A stretch of DNA of 14,059 nucleotides from JAZLIT01 sp045617525 (GTDB taxonomy: Bacteria > Bacillota > Bacilli > Bacillales_A > Planococcaceae), in assembly GCA_045617525.1 (NCBI GenBank), contig JAZLIT010000121.1, positions 1 through 14,059 of the forward strand, given 5' to 3'. The translations under genes and the position numbers were made by a program. Below, one piece after another: positions 1 through 6,982 of the stretch (position 1 is its first letter; each line of letters starts with the position of its first letter). Below the pieces are notes generated by a model, which worked only from the letters and a program-made list of their open reading frames with translations, was not told where the DNA came from and did not search any database.

Positions 1-367
1 TTTTTGCGTATAAAGCAAGTAAAACTGCGGTAGCATCAGAATAGCCCACGACAATTTTGGGGTTCTCTTTGAATGCATCATAATCGATAAAGGGCAGCAT
101 ACTATTTGAATTTGTCCCCCCAATCATCGCTATAATCATTGAAATTGATGGATCTCGAAGTAATGTGTTTAACTCTTCTGCCCTTTCTTTCGGTGTACCG
201 GAACGATAAATATCACTTTTTCCTGTTAAGCTGCCTTCAACAATTTGAAAACCTTTCGCTTCAAGAAACGCTTTTCCTCGTAAATACCTTTTTTTGGCTG
301 AAACTGAAGCGGGTGTGGAAGGTGAGAAGACACCAATTTTATCTCCTTGTTTTAAGTGTTTAAACAT
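1..367 (-). CDS. S66-family peptidase (LD-carboxypeptidase / MccF-like), N-terminal part, runs off the window
   Basis: Reading the minus strand from the ATG at 367 gives 122 open residues, cut by the window edge. The protein starts MFKHLKQGDKIGVFSPSTPA, has the segment SGTPKERAEELN around residues 56-67, the IGGTNSNSMLPFIDYD block at 82-97 and VVGYSDATA at 106-114. In the S66 family the serine of the GYSD motif (here S110) is the nucleophile. Family members cleave LD-peptide bonds of muropeptides or detoxify microcin-C-like peptides; which applies here cannot be told. The start is supported by AAAGG about 8-12 bases upstream on the minus strand. It is transcribed away from the hydrolase fragment at 421-550. 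The first codons and upstream region recur at 11574-11640, where the rest of this gene is missing. The Ser-Glu-His triad cannot be completed because the C-terminal half is outside the window. Confidence 0.88.
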   Translation of the reverse strand, partial: MFKHLKQGDKIGVFSPSTPASVSAKKRYLRGKAFLEAKGFQIVEGSLTGKSDIYRSGTPKERAEELNTLLRDPSISMIIAMIGGTNSNSMLPFIDYDAFKENPKIVVGYSDATAVLLALYAK

Positions 368-550
368 AAAGATCAACCTTTCTGAACATTTTGATTTTAT
401 TATAACGAAATAAAGTTTAATTATGAAAGGTTAAATATACTTCTAGATAATGATTCAAATACGATTTGCTTTATGCTATCAGGGGCGGGCTATACATATG
501 AAAAGCCACTATTGTATTATTCGACAATGAAAATGATAGAAAATAAGATT
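356..550 (+). repeat. Left copy of a long direct repeat (peptidase start, spacer and hydrolase 5' part)
   Basis: Bases 356-419 match 11574-11637 with about two mismatches, covering the first codons of the S66 peptidase gene and its upstream spacer. Bases about 425-550 match about 11800-11926, the 5' coding part of the alpha/beta hydrolase. Relative to the right copy, the left copy lacks roughly 160 bases that hold the hydrolase promoter, ribosome binding site and first codons. Both copies lie in the same orientation about 11.2 kb apart. Confidence 0.9.
421..550 (+). pseudogene. Truncated alpha/beta-hydrolase gene fragment, paralogue of 11768-12409
   Basis: Codons 446-550 encode 35 residues (DNDSNTICFMLSGAGYTYEK and onward to ENKI) identical to residues 19-53 of the intact hydrolase at 11768-12409. 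There are six nucleotide differences over these 105 bases, all synonymous by my reading. Just upstream, a 2-base loss (TACTTCTAGATAA against TACTTATATCGATAA) breaks the frame and brings in stops. The promoter and first codons are deleted, and similarity ends abruptly at about 550, before the nucleophile. The fragment cannot make a working enzyme. Confidence 0.9.
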
Positions 551-553
551 TTT

Positions 554-665
554 GAGATTACGGAATTGGCGGTATTAGATTAAAGCAGCATCCGGCGTCT
601 CCGTAGAGGAAATCAGAGGGATAACGGAAGCTGATTTCTCGGTTTCTGAAAACCTAGTAAAATAA
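554..665 (+). pseudogene. Remnant of the C-terminus of a 3-oxoacid (acetoacetate) CoA-transferase B subunit
   Basis: From 557 one frame reads ITELAVLD; from 582 another reads KAASGVSVEEIRGITEADFS and continues SVSENLVK to a TAA at 663-665. Together these match the pattern I know for the end of CoA-transferase B subunits (AtoA/ScoB type): an ITELAV segment, then ELAxGVSVEEV, then KTEADF and a short tail. About ten codons between the two blocks are missing, along with the reading frame. No upstream part of the gene is present, because the hydrolase fragment abuts it at about 550. Such transferases activate acetoacetate, the end product of the adjacent leucine-degradation route, so it may be a former operon neighbour. 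Assignment rests on a short stretch. Confidence 0.55.
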
Positions 666-694
666 GTTTAAAGCAGAAGAAAAATGTATTTTCG

Positions 695-808
695 AGTATT
701 TTTCGCAAAGAAACACTAGACACTAAAATTGAAGAGTGCTATATTGAAAAAAGTAATATAAGACAATTAGCAGAAAATATGAGTATTTTTGCTAGAAAAA
801 TAGCCTGA
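695..808 (+). other. Unrecognised open stretch, probable gene remnant
   Basis: Bases 695-808 are open for 37 codons and end in TGA. The C-terminal part reads KIEECYIEKSNIRQLAENMS and then IFARKIA. Composition looks protein-like (amphipathic, charged), but there is no start with a ribosome binding site except an internal ATG at 779. I do not recognise the family. It could be the tail of a lost gene, since it lies among other fragments. The sequence GAGTATTTTT occurs at both 694-703 and 781-790. The 160 bases before the TetR gene show no convincing promoter to me. Confidence 0.2.
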
Positions 809-825
809 AGTATAAGGGGTGATAG

Positions 826-1458
826 ATGGGAGGCAAGAAGATGGTTGTGAAATCGTTGAAGGAACGGATTATTGAAACGGCGCTTGACCTTTTTAGGCAC
901 AAGGGCTACCACGGTGTGTCAGTGGATGAAATTGTGGAAACAGCAGGGACATCAAAGGGCGGATTTTATCATAAATTTAAATCGAAGGATGCCCTGTTAT
1001 ATGAGATACATGATTTGTTCATTTCTCACGTATTAAAAGAAACGAAAAAAGCCTATGAAGAAAATTATACGCCAATCGATAAAGTGAGTGCTCTGTTGTT
1101 TGCATTTACAAATGTATTTGATGTGTATCAGCGTCATATTACGGTGTTCTATGATGAAAGCGCTTATTTACCTCCAGAATATAAAAATATCATCAAAGAA
1201 AAGCGGACGGAATACCGAAAGCTGATTGAGCAGGTGATAGAGGAGGGAAAAAAGGGTGGGCATTTTCGGCCCGAGATTTCTACCACAATTACGACAATGG
1301 CAATCATAGGATTGGTGAACTGGACATATAAGTGGTACCGGCAGAACGGTAGCTTAACCATGGAGCAGATTACACGTCATTTCAATGATTTGATTCTCCG
1401 AGGAATTCTGACAGAGCAAGGCCTTGAGGAAGCAAAAGCAAAAAAATACATCATGTAA
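826..1458 (+). CDS. TetR/AcrR-family transcriptional regulator of the adjacent acyl-CoA catabolic operon
   Basis: This 210-residue protein has a classic TetR N-terminal helix-turn-helix: ERIIETALDLFRHKGYHGVS (residues 13-32) followed by VDEIVETAGTSKGGFYHKF (33-51), with the GGFYHKFKSKDALL recognition and linker segment. The remaining residues are helical, as expected of a ligand-binding and dimerisation domain. The start is supported by AAGGGGTG at 813-820, five bases before the ATG. The gene lies directly upstream of, and in the same direction as, the catabolic genes, with a perfect 14-bp palindrome just before the dehydrogenase start, so it most likely represses that operon. Related regulators of fatty-acid and branched-chain catabolism respond to acyl-CoA esters; that ligand is an inference. 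I see no clear promoter or strong terminator for the gene itself. Confidence 0.9.
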   Translation: MGGKKMVVKSLKERIIETALDLFRHKGYHGVSVDEIVETAGTSKGGFYHKFKSKDALLYEIHDLFISHVLKETKKAYEENYTPIDKVSALLFAFTNVFDVYQRHITVFYDESAYLPPEYKNIIKEKRTEYRKLIEQVIEEGKKGGHFRPEISTTITTMAIIGLVNWTYKWYRQNGSLTMEQITRHFNDLILRGILTEQGLEEAKAKKYIM

Positions 1459-1510
1459 AATCCAGTAACAGTCAGGCAGTCAAAAGTCTGGTTTTTTTAA
1501 AAATTCACAC

Positions 1511-1528
1511 AAACCGACTAGTCGGTCA
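1511..1528. promoter_or_regulatory. Palindromic operator upstream of the catabolic operon
   Basis: AAACCGACTAGTCGGTCA contains the perfect 14-bp palindrome ACCGACTAGTCGGT (1513-1526). It lies 33 bases upstream of the dehydrogenase ATG, between the TetR gene and the operon it probably controls, which is the usual place and form of a TetR-family operator. The left half resembles the palindrome in front of the second TetR gene at 13953-13970 (AAACAGACCGGTTGGTTT). I could not place confident -35 and -10 boxes around it. Confidence 0.75.
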
Positions 1529-1558
1529 ATGATCGAAAAACTAAGGGGGGTTTTAAGA

Positions 1559-2701
1559 ATGAATTTTGAATTATCAAAAGAACAAGAAATGATTCGTGAT
1601 ATGGTACGTGAGTTTGCGCAAGCTGAAATTGCTCCACACGCACGTGAGCTGGATGAGAAGCATCAGTTTAGAAAAGAGAGCTTCGATAAAATGGGGGAGC
1701 TTGGCTTATTCGGGATTCCATTTCCCGAGGAATATGGCGGTTCAGGCGGAGATACAATTTCCTTTGCATTAGCCGTGGAAGAAATCGGCCGTGCATGTGG
1801 CGGAACGGGCTTAAGTTATGCGGCCGCTGTCAGCTTAGGCGCAACACCTTTTTATAACTTTGGGACAGAAGAGCAGAAGCTTGAATACCTCGTCCCAATG
1901 GCGCAAGGAAAGACGTTCGGTTCGTTTGGACTGACGGAGCCAAATGCGGGATCTGATGCAGGGGGCACTCGGACAAATGCTTATATCGAAGGCGATGAAT
2001 GGGTCATTAACGGGGAGAAATGCTGGATTACGAATGCGAGCTATGCCCGTCAAATTGTGGTGACGGCTGTTACGGGAAAAGATGAGCGTGGGAAGAATAT
2101 TATAACGGCAATCATTGTTCCAACTGACACACCAGGCGTAACGATCCGTTCTGAATATAAAAAAATGGGTGTTCGTGCATCGAATACATGTGAAATTGTT
2201 TTGGAAAACGTCCGGGTACCAAGAGAAAATGTGCTGGGGGACGAAAAAAAGGGATTTGGCCAATTTTTAAATACGCTGGATGGCGGTCGTATTTCCATCG
2301 CAGCACTATCGGTCGGAATTGCGCAGTCCGCATTTGAGAAAGCGCTTCAGTATTCCAAGGAACGTGTACAGTTTGGAAAATCGATCTCTAAATTACAGGC
2401 AATTCAGTTTAAATTAACTGATATGGCGATGGAAATTGAATTGGCGCGCAATATGGTAATGAAGGCAGCGTGGCTGAAGGATCAAGGCAAGCCCTTTAAA
2501 AAAGAAGCCGCATTCGCAAAACTGTTTGCATCGGAAATGGGCTTCCGTACGTGTAATCAGGCGATTCAAATCCATGGTGGTTACGGTTATATGGCAGAGT
2601 ACGATGTAGAACGTCATTTGCGTGATATCAAATTGATGGAAATCGGAGAAGGCACATCTGAAATCCAGCGCGTGGTCATTTCACGCCTGTTAGGTTGTTA
2701 G
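1559..2701 (+). CDS. yngJ: Acyl-CoA dehydrogenase (YngJ-like; proposed isovaleryl/short-branched acyl-CoA)
   Basis: This 380-residue flavoenzyme is normal length for the family. It should form the alpha,beta double bond of an acyl-CoA and pass electrons to electron-transfer flavoprotein. Visible motifs are LTEPNAGSDA (125-134), the GGYGY block (340-344) and MEIGEGTSEIQR (360-371). In most short- and medium-chain dehydrogenases the Glu of GEGTSE (here E364) is the catalytic base; isovaleryl-CoA dehydrogenases instead use a Glu in the LDxER helix, and here that position is G243 (LDGGR). Operon context (carboxylase, HMG-CoA lyase) suggests isovaleryl-CoA, but the residue pattern does not prove it. 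I chose ATG 1559 because AAGGGGGG lies 8 bases before it; an in-frame ATG at 1529 lacks a ribosome binding site and adjoins the operator. It is the first structural gene after the operator. Confidence 0.9.
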   Translation: MNFELSKEQEMIRDMVREFAQAEIAPHARELDEKHQFRKESFDKMGELGLFGIPFPEEYGGSGGDTISFALAVEEIGRACGGTGLSYAAAVSLGATPFYNFGTEEQKLEYLVPMAQGKTFGSFGLTEPNAGSDAGGTRTNAYIEGDEWVINGEKCWITNASYARQIVVTAVTGKDERGKNIITAIIVPTDTPGVTIRSEYKKMGVRASNTCEIVLENVRVPRENVLGDEKKGFGQFLNTLDGGRISIAALSVGIAQSAFEKALQYSKERVQFGKSISKLQAIQFKLTDMAMEIELARNMVMKAAWLKDQGKPFKKEAAFAKLFASEMGFRTCNQAIQIHGGYGYMAEYDVERHLRDIKLMEIGEGTSEIQRVVISRLLGC

Positions 2702-2734
2702 TTCTTTGACAAATGAATAAGGGGAGGAATGCGT

Positions 2735-4378
2735 ATGGCAGAACTGGTTTATCAAACGATTGGCGAGCTACTGGAAGAAAAGGCTGCACAATACCCTGAT
2801 CGGGAGGCATTAGTTTATTCAGACCGCGATTACCGCATGACATATGCCCAGTTTAACAAGCACAGTGATTTAGTCGCAAAAGCGTTAATGGCAATTGGAC
2901 TTGAAAAAGGACATCATTTCTCGGTATGGACGACAAATGTTCCACAGTGGCCGGGACTTCAGTTTGGATCAGGGAAGATGGGAGCACCGTTAGTAACCGT
3001 GAACACGAGTTACCGGGCAAGCGAGCTAGAATATCTACTTAAGCAATCGGATACAAGGGCGATTATTTTAATCGACAACTACCGGGATCATGCATTCATT
3101 GATACTTTATATGGCTTATGCCCAGAGCTGAAAGAATGTGAGCCGGGCAAGTTGCAAAGTACCCGCCTACCGCTTTTAAAAAGCGTTGTTGTAATTAGTG
3201 ATAAAAAATATCCTGGGACGTTCAACTACGAGGAATTTTTGGCGAATGGCAGCCAAATATCAGATGAACAACTAGAGCAGCGCAAACAATCCTTAACCTA
3301 TGATGATGTCATCAATATTCAATATACATCGGGGACGACGGGCTTCCCAAAAGGTGTGATGCTCCGGCATTCCAATCTGATTAATAACGCGATCAATATT
3401 GCAGAATGCATGAAGCTGACACACGAAGACCGACTTTGTATCCCCGTACCATTTTTCCATTGCTTCGGCTGTGTAATTGGTACACTGGCGATCGTTTCAG
3501 TAGGAGGAACAATGGTACCGGTACAGGAATTCCATCCTGAGGAAGTACTTCGGACAGTTGAAAAGGAGAAATGTACGGCGCTTCATGGCGTACCGACGAT
3601 GTTTATCAGTGAGTTAAATTTACCGAATATTTCGAGTTTTTATGTATCGACGTTGCGAACGGGCGTCATGGCAGGCTCCAATTGTCCAATCGAAGTAATG
3701 AGGGACGTCATCAACACGCTTGGTATGGAAGCTGTGACTATCTGCTACGGTCAGACGGAGTCGTCACCAGTGTTAACACAGACACGGGCAGATGACCCAT
3801 TGAATCTAAAAGTAGAGACAGTTGGACGTGCTTTACCGAATGTGGAAGTGAAAATTATGAAGCTTGGTACAAACGAAGAGGTTCCTCGAGGGGAGCAAGG
3901 GGAAATTTGTGCTCGGGGCTATGTCGTCATGAAAGGTTATTACAATAATCCGGAGGCGACAGAAGAAGCCATCGACACCAATAACTGGCTGCACACGGGC
4001 GACCTTGGCACGATGGATGAAAATGGCTATGTCCGCGTTACAGGACGATTGAAAGATATGATTATTCGTGGTGGAGAGAATGTGTATCCTCGTGAGATAG
4101 AAGAATTCCTTTATCAACACCCAAAAGTGCTAGATGTACAGGTGATAGGCGTGCCGGATGAGAAGTACGGCGAGGAAGTAGCGACGTGGATTATCCTGAA
4201 AGAAGGGCAGACAGCGACGGAAGAAGAAATAAGGGATTTCTGCAAAGGGAAAATATCGAGGCATAAAATACCGCGCTATATCTTTTTTGTCGATAGCTAC
4301 CCAATGACCGCGTCAGGAAAAATACAGAAGTTCAAAATTCGCGAACAGTTTGCAGGTTTCGTGAAGACATTACAGTAG
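2735..4378 (+). CDS. yngI: AMP-forming acyl-CoA synthetase (YngI-like)
   Basis: This 547-residue member of the ANL adenylating superfamily activates a carboxylic acid to its CoA ester through an acyl-AMP. It has the ATP-binding loop YTSGTTGFPKG (197-207), YGQTE (338-342), TGD (421-423), the hinge segment GRLKDMIIRGGENVYP (437-452) and the C-terminal catalytic lysine in TASGKIQK (K529). The substrate is not readable from the sequence; in this operon a short branched acid such as isovalerate is plausible. The start at 2735 is preferred because GGGGAGG (2721-2727) lies 7 bases upstream; the ATG at 2729 sits only one base from it. It follows the dehydrogenase by 33 bases and precedes the biotin carboxylase by 12, so all are probably one transcript. 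Confidence 0.92.
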   Translation: MAELVYQTIGELLEEKAAQYPDREALVYSDRDYRMTYAQFNKHSDLVAKALMAIGLEKGHHFSVWTTNVPQWPGLQFGSGKMGAPLVTVNTSYRASELEYLLKQSDTRAIILIDNYRDHAFIDTLYGLCPELKECEPGKLQSTRLPLLKSVVVISDKKYPGTFNYEEFLANGSQISDEQLEQRKQSLTYDDVINIQYTSGTTGFPKGVMLRHSNLINNAINIAECMKLTHEDRLCIPVPFFHCFGCVIGTLAIVSVGGTMVPVQEFHPEEVLRTVEKEKCTALHGVPTMFISELNLPNISSFYVSTLRTGVMAGSNCPIEVMRDVINTLGMEAVTICYGQTESSPVLTQTRADDPLNLKVETVGRALPNVEVKIMKLGTNEEVPRGEQGEICARGYVVMKGYYNNPEATEEAIDTNNWLHTGDLGTMDENGYVRVTGRLKDMIIRGGENVYPREIEEFLYQHPKVLDVQVIGVPDEKYGEEVATWIILKEGQTATEEEIRDFCKGKISRHKIPRYIFFVDSYPMTASGKIQKFKIREQFAGFVKTLQ

Positions 4379-4390
4379 GGAGGTTGGAAT

Positions 4391-5752
4391 ATGTTCAAAA
4401 AGGTACTCATTGCCAATCGAGGCGAAATCGCGCGACGCATTATCAGAACGTGTCAACGATTAGACATCGAAACGGTGACAATCTATTCGGAGGCTGATGC
4501 GAACAGTCTGCATGTAAAAGAGGCAACAGAAAGCTTCTGTATCGGTAAACCACCAGTAGCACAAAGCTATTTGAATATAGATGCCATTTTAGATGTGGCA
4601 AAGCAAACAGGTGCTGATGCCATTCATCCAGGCTACGGCTTACTATCTGAAAATGCAACCTTTGCCAAACGTGTAGAGGAGGCAGGATTAACGTTCATTG
4701 GACCAAAATTTGAGGTCATTCAGGCAATGGGCAGCAAACTAGAGGCACGAAGAACAATGCAGCAAGCTGGAGTTCCGATTGTGCAGGGGGTTAATGAACC
4801 AATTGCTGATACAGATGCAGCTGCAAAGATTGCAGAGGGCATTGGGTATCCGGTCATGCTAAAAGCGTCTGCAGGTGGCGGTGGAATCGGTATGCAGCTA
4901 GTCAACAATGAACAGGAGCTGCGTAAGGCGTTCGAAGGGAATCAAAAACGTGCGCAAAGCTTCTTTGGTGACGGGACTATGTTCATCGAAAAATTCATTG
5001 CAGAACCCCATCATATTGAAGTACAGGTGCTAGCTGATGCATTTGGCAACGTTATCCCCGTATATGAGCGTGAATGCTCTATCCAGCGCCGCAATCAGAA
5101 AGTGGTAGAGGAAGCTCCCTCTCCGTTCATATCAGAAGAGACACGTAAGAAAATGCTAGATGCCGCAGTGGATGCAGCAAAGCATATCGGCTATACAAAT
5201 GCGGGCACGATTGAGTTTTTAGTGGACTGTGACCAAAACTTCTACTTCCTAGAGATGAATACCCGCTTACAGGTGGAACATCCGGTAACAGAAGAGATTA
5301 CAGGGCTGGATCTTGTTGAGCAGCAGTTGAAGATGGCAAATGGCGAAAAGCTTGCCTTTACAAGAGAGGATATCCAGCAAAAAGGGCACGCGATTGAGGT
5401 GCGTATTTATGCGGAGCATCCCGTGACATTCTTCCCATCACCAGGAAGAATTACGAAACTGGTATTACCTGAAGGAGAAGGAATACGACATGAGGTAGCT
5501 GTGGAAACAGGAAGCGATGTAACACCTTACTATGATCCGATGATTGGAAAGCTCGTTGTGTTTGGTACAACACGAGAGGAAGCGTGTGCAAGGTTAGCCG
5601 ATGCATTGCGAAATTATGTAGTGGAAGGCATTCAAACCAATATACCGATGCTGATTGAAACCGTCACACATGAGCAGTTCTTAGCAGGTAGCACCACAAC
5701 TAAGTTTGTAGAGGAATACTATTTACCAAAAACAACAGCAGTCGGTAAATAA
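4391..5752 (+). CDS. yngH: Biotin carboxylase subunit of an acyl-CoA carboxylase (probably 3-methylcrotonyl-CoA carboxylase)
   Basis: This 453-residue ATP-grasp enzyme carboxylates biotin on a carrier protein using ATP and bicarbonate. It opens FKKVLIANRGEIARRI, has K116, the glycine-rich loop KASAGGGGIGM (158-168) with K158, the segment ECSIQRRNQKVVEEAPSP (228-245) and the active-site stretch EMNTRLQVEHPVTE (288-301) with E288, N290 and R292. The numbering runs almost in register with Escherichia coli AccC. It is a stand-alone subunit, lacking the fused carrier domain of alpha subunits from many other bacteria; the separate carrier follows at 5845. Pairing with the carboxyltransferase at 7474 and HMG-CoA lyase indicates the methylcrotonyl-CoA enzyme rather than acetyl-CoA carboxylase. 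AGGGAGG is a good ribosome binding site. Confidence 0.92.
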   Translation: MFKKVLIANRGEIARRIIRTCQRLDIETVTIYSEADANSLHVKEATESFCIGKPPVAQSYLNIDAILDVAKQTGADAIHPGYGLLSENATFAKRVEEAGLTFIGPKFEVIQAMGSKLEARRTMQQAGVPIVQGVNEPIADTDAAAKIAEGIGYPVMLKASAGGGGIGMQLVNNEQELRKAFEGNQKRAQSFFGDGTMFIEKFIAEPHHIEVQVLADAFGNVIPVYERECSIQRRNQKVVEEAPSPFISEETRKKMLDAAVDAAKHIGYTNAGTIEFLVDCDQNFYFLEMNTRLQVEHPVTEEITGLDLVEQQLKMANGEKLAFTREDIQQKGHAIEVRIYAEHPVTFFPSPGRITKLVLPEGEGIRHEVAVETGSDVTPYYDPMIGKLVVFGTTREEACARLADALRNYVVEGIQTNIPMLIETVTHEQFLAGSTTTKFVEEYYLPKTTAVGK

Positions 5753-5844
5753 GAAGAGAAGAGGCGCAAAAGATTGAACTTTGGCGAGATCGTATCTACT
5801 GCGTGCCACTTCTATACAATTTATTTTAAGTGGAGGGATAATAT

Positions 5845-6057
5845 ATGGCAATAGTAAAAGCGAGTATGGCAGGAACAGTATGGAAGATTTTGGTGAAAGA
5901 AGGCGAACAAGTAACGGCCGGTCAGGATGTTGTTATTTTGGAATCTATGAAAATGGAGATTCCCATTGTAGCAGAAGAAGCAGGGACAGTGAAACGAATC
6001 ATTGCTGCTGAAGGCGATTTTATCGATGTAGAAAACGATCTAGTCGAAATCGGATAA
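5845..6057 (+). CDS. yngHB: Biotin/lipoyl attachment (biotin carboxyl carrier) protein
   Basis: This complete 70-residue protein is essentially one biotinyl domain. It carries the ESMKME motif with K36 as the expected biotinylated lysine, flanked by the symmetric beta-hammerhead sequence (KASMAGTVWKILVKEGEQV at 5-23, AEEAGTVKRIIAAEGDFI towards the end). It shuttles carboxybiotin between the biotin carboxylase at 4391 and the carboxyltransferase at 7474. TGGAGGG precedes the ATG by 7 bases. The 92-base gap before it is the widest among the intact operon genes; it contains a short inverted repeat, CCACTT (5806-5811) and AAGTGG (5828-5833), whose right arm overlaps the ribosome binding site. An overlapping frame beginning at 5781 is a shadow of this gene. 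Confidence 0.92.
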   Translation: MAIVKASMAGTVWKILVKEGEQVTAGQDVVILESMKMEIPIVAEEAGTVKRIIAAEGDFIDVENDLVEIG

Positions 6058-6070
6058 GGGAGTGTAGTTC

Positions 6071-6982
6071 ATGCAACTGCCGAAGCAAGTACAAATAAAA
6101 GAAGTAGGGCCACGCGATGGGTTACAAAATGAAACGACATTTATACCGACGGAAGAGAAAATCCAGCTCGTTAACCGTTTAAGCGAGTCGGGGCTCAATT
6201 ACATCGAAGTCACGAGTTTCGTACATCCGAAATGGATTCCACAGTTGGCAGACGCTGTAGAGGTTCTAAAGGAGATTAAGCGAAATAGCGATATTACGTA
6301 TGCTGCACTTGTGCCAAACAGTAAAGGGCTAGAACGAGCACTCGAAGCCGGTATCGATGAAGTGAGTATTTTCATGTCGGCAAGTGAGGGCCACAACAAA
6401 TCGAATATAAACAAATCCATTGATGAGACATTTCCTGTATTAAAGGAAGTCGTGGATGGTGCACTAGCAGCAGGCAAGACCGTACGAGGGTATATCTCTA
6501 CGGTCATTGCATGCCCCTATGACAACTATACAAAGCCGGAGCAGGTCGTATATGTGGCAGAAAAATTGTTTGATATGGGCATTTCAGAACTATCGCTTGG
6601 AGATACGATCGGTGTGGGTGTACCGACACAGGTAGATGCGCTACTTCACGAAATGCTGCGTCACTTTAAGGCAGAAAAGCTGGCGATGCATTTTCATGAT
6701 ACACGTGGCACGGCCATCGCGAATGTCATGACAAGTCTGACACATGGGATTACGAAATTTGATAGTGCCATTGGTGGGCTTGGCGGATGTCCGTATGCCC
6801 AGGGTGCATCGGGCAATGTAGCAACCGAGGATTTATTGTATTTATTGCATGAGATGGGCATCGAAACAGGTGTCAGCTTGGAAAAAATCCAGCAAACAGC
6901 CCTTTATGTCGAGGGGATAATCGGCAAAACACTATCTTCAAAGCTAGTTGTTATTGCACGAGAGGAAGGAAAATCATGCTAA
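6071..6982 (+). CDS. yngG: Hydroxymethylglutaryl-CoA lyase
   Basis: This 303-residue TIM-barrel lyase cleaves HMG-CoA into acetyl-CoA and acetoacetate, the last step of leucine breakdown. It shows the signature EVGPRDGLQNE (11-21, with catalytic R15 and D16), the metal-binding pair in MHFHDTRG (H207, H209), and GGLGGCPYAQGASGNVATED (235-254) with catalytic C240 and metal ligand N249, spaced as in the human enzyme. All key residues are present, so it should be active. AAGGGAG lies upstream of the ATG, 13 bases after the carrier gene. Its 3' end overlaps the ATG of the hydratase pseudogene by 7 bases (ATGCTAA), a sign of former translational coupling. Also known as mvaB. Confidence 0.95.
   Translation: MQLPKQVQIKEVGPRDGLQNETTFIPTEEKIQLVNRLSESGLNYIEVTSFVHPKWIPQLADAVEVLKEIKRNSDITYAALVPNSKGLERALEAGIDEVSIFMSASEGHNKSNINKSIDETFPVLKEVVDGALAAGKTVRGYISTVIACPYDNYTKPEQVVYVAEKLFDMGISELSLGDTIGVGVPTQVDALLHEMLRHFKAEKLAMHFHDTRGTAIANVMTSLTHGITKFDSAIGGLGGCPYAQGASGNVATEDLLYLLHEMGIETGVSLEKIQQTALYVEGIIGKTLSSKLVVIAREEGKSC

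Noticed and set aside
139..363. Plus-strand frame of 74 codons
   Set aside because: It lies opposite the S66 peptidase gene, whose minus-strand frame has clear family motifs.
1164..1361. Open frame on the minus strand within the TetR gene
   Set aside because: Antisense shadow of a well-supported regulator gene, with no start signals or recognisable motifs. The same applies to the minus-strand frames within the dehydrogenase, synthetase, carboxylase, lyase and lipoprotein genes.
1529..1558. Upstream ATG extending the dehydrogenase by ten residues
   Set aside because: It has no ribosome binding site and directly adjoins the operator; ATG 1559 has a strong one and gives the normal family length.
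5781..6011. 76-codon frame overlapping the biotin carrier gene
   Set aside because: It is out of frame with the ESMKME biotin motif, and the ribosome binding site at 5831 serves ATG 5845.
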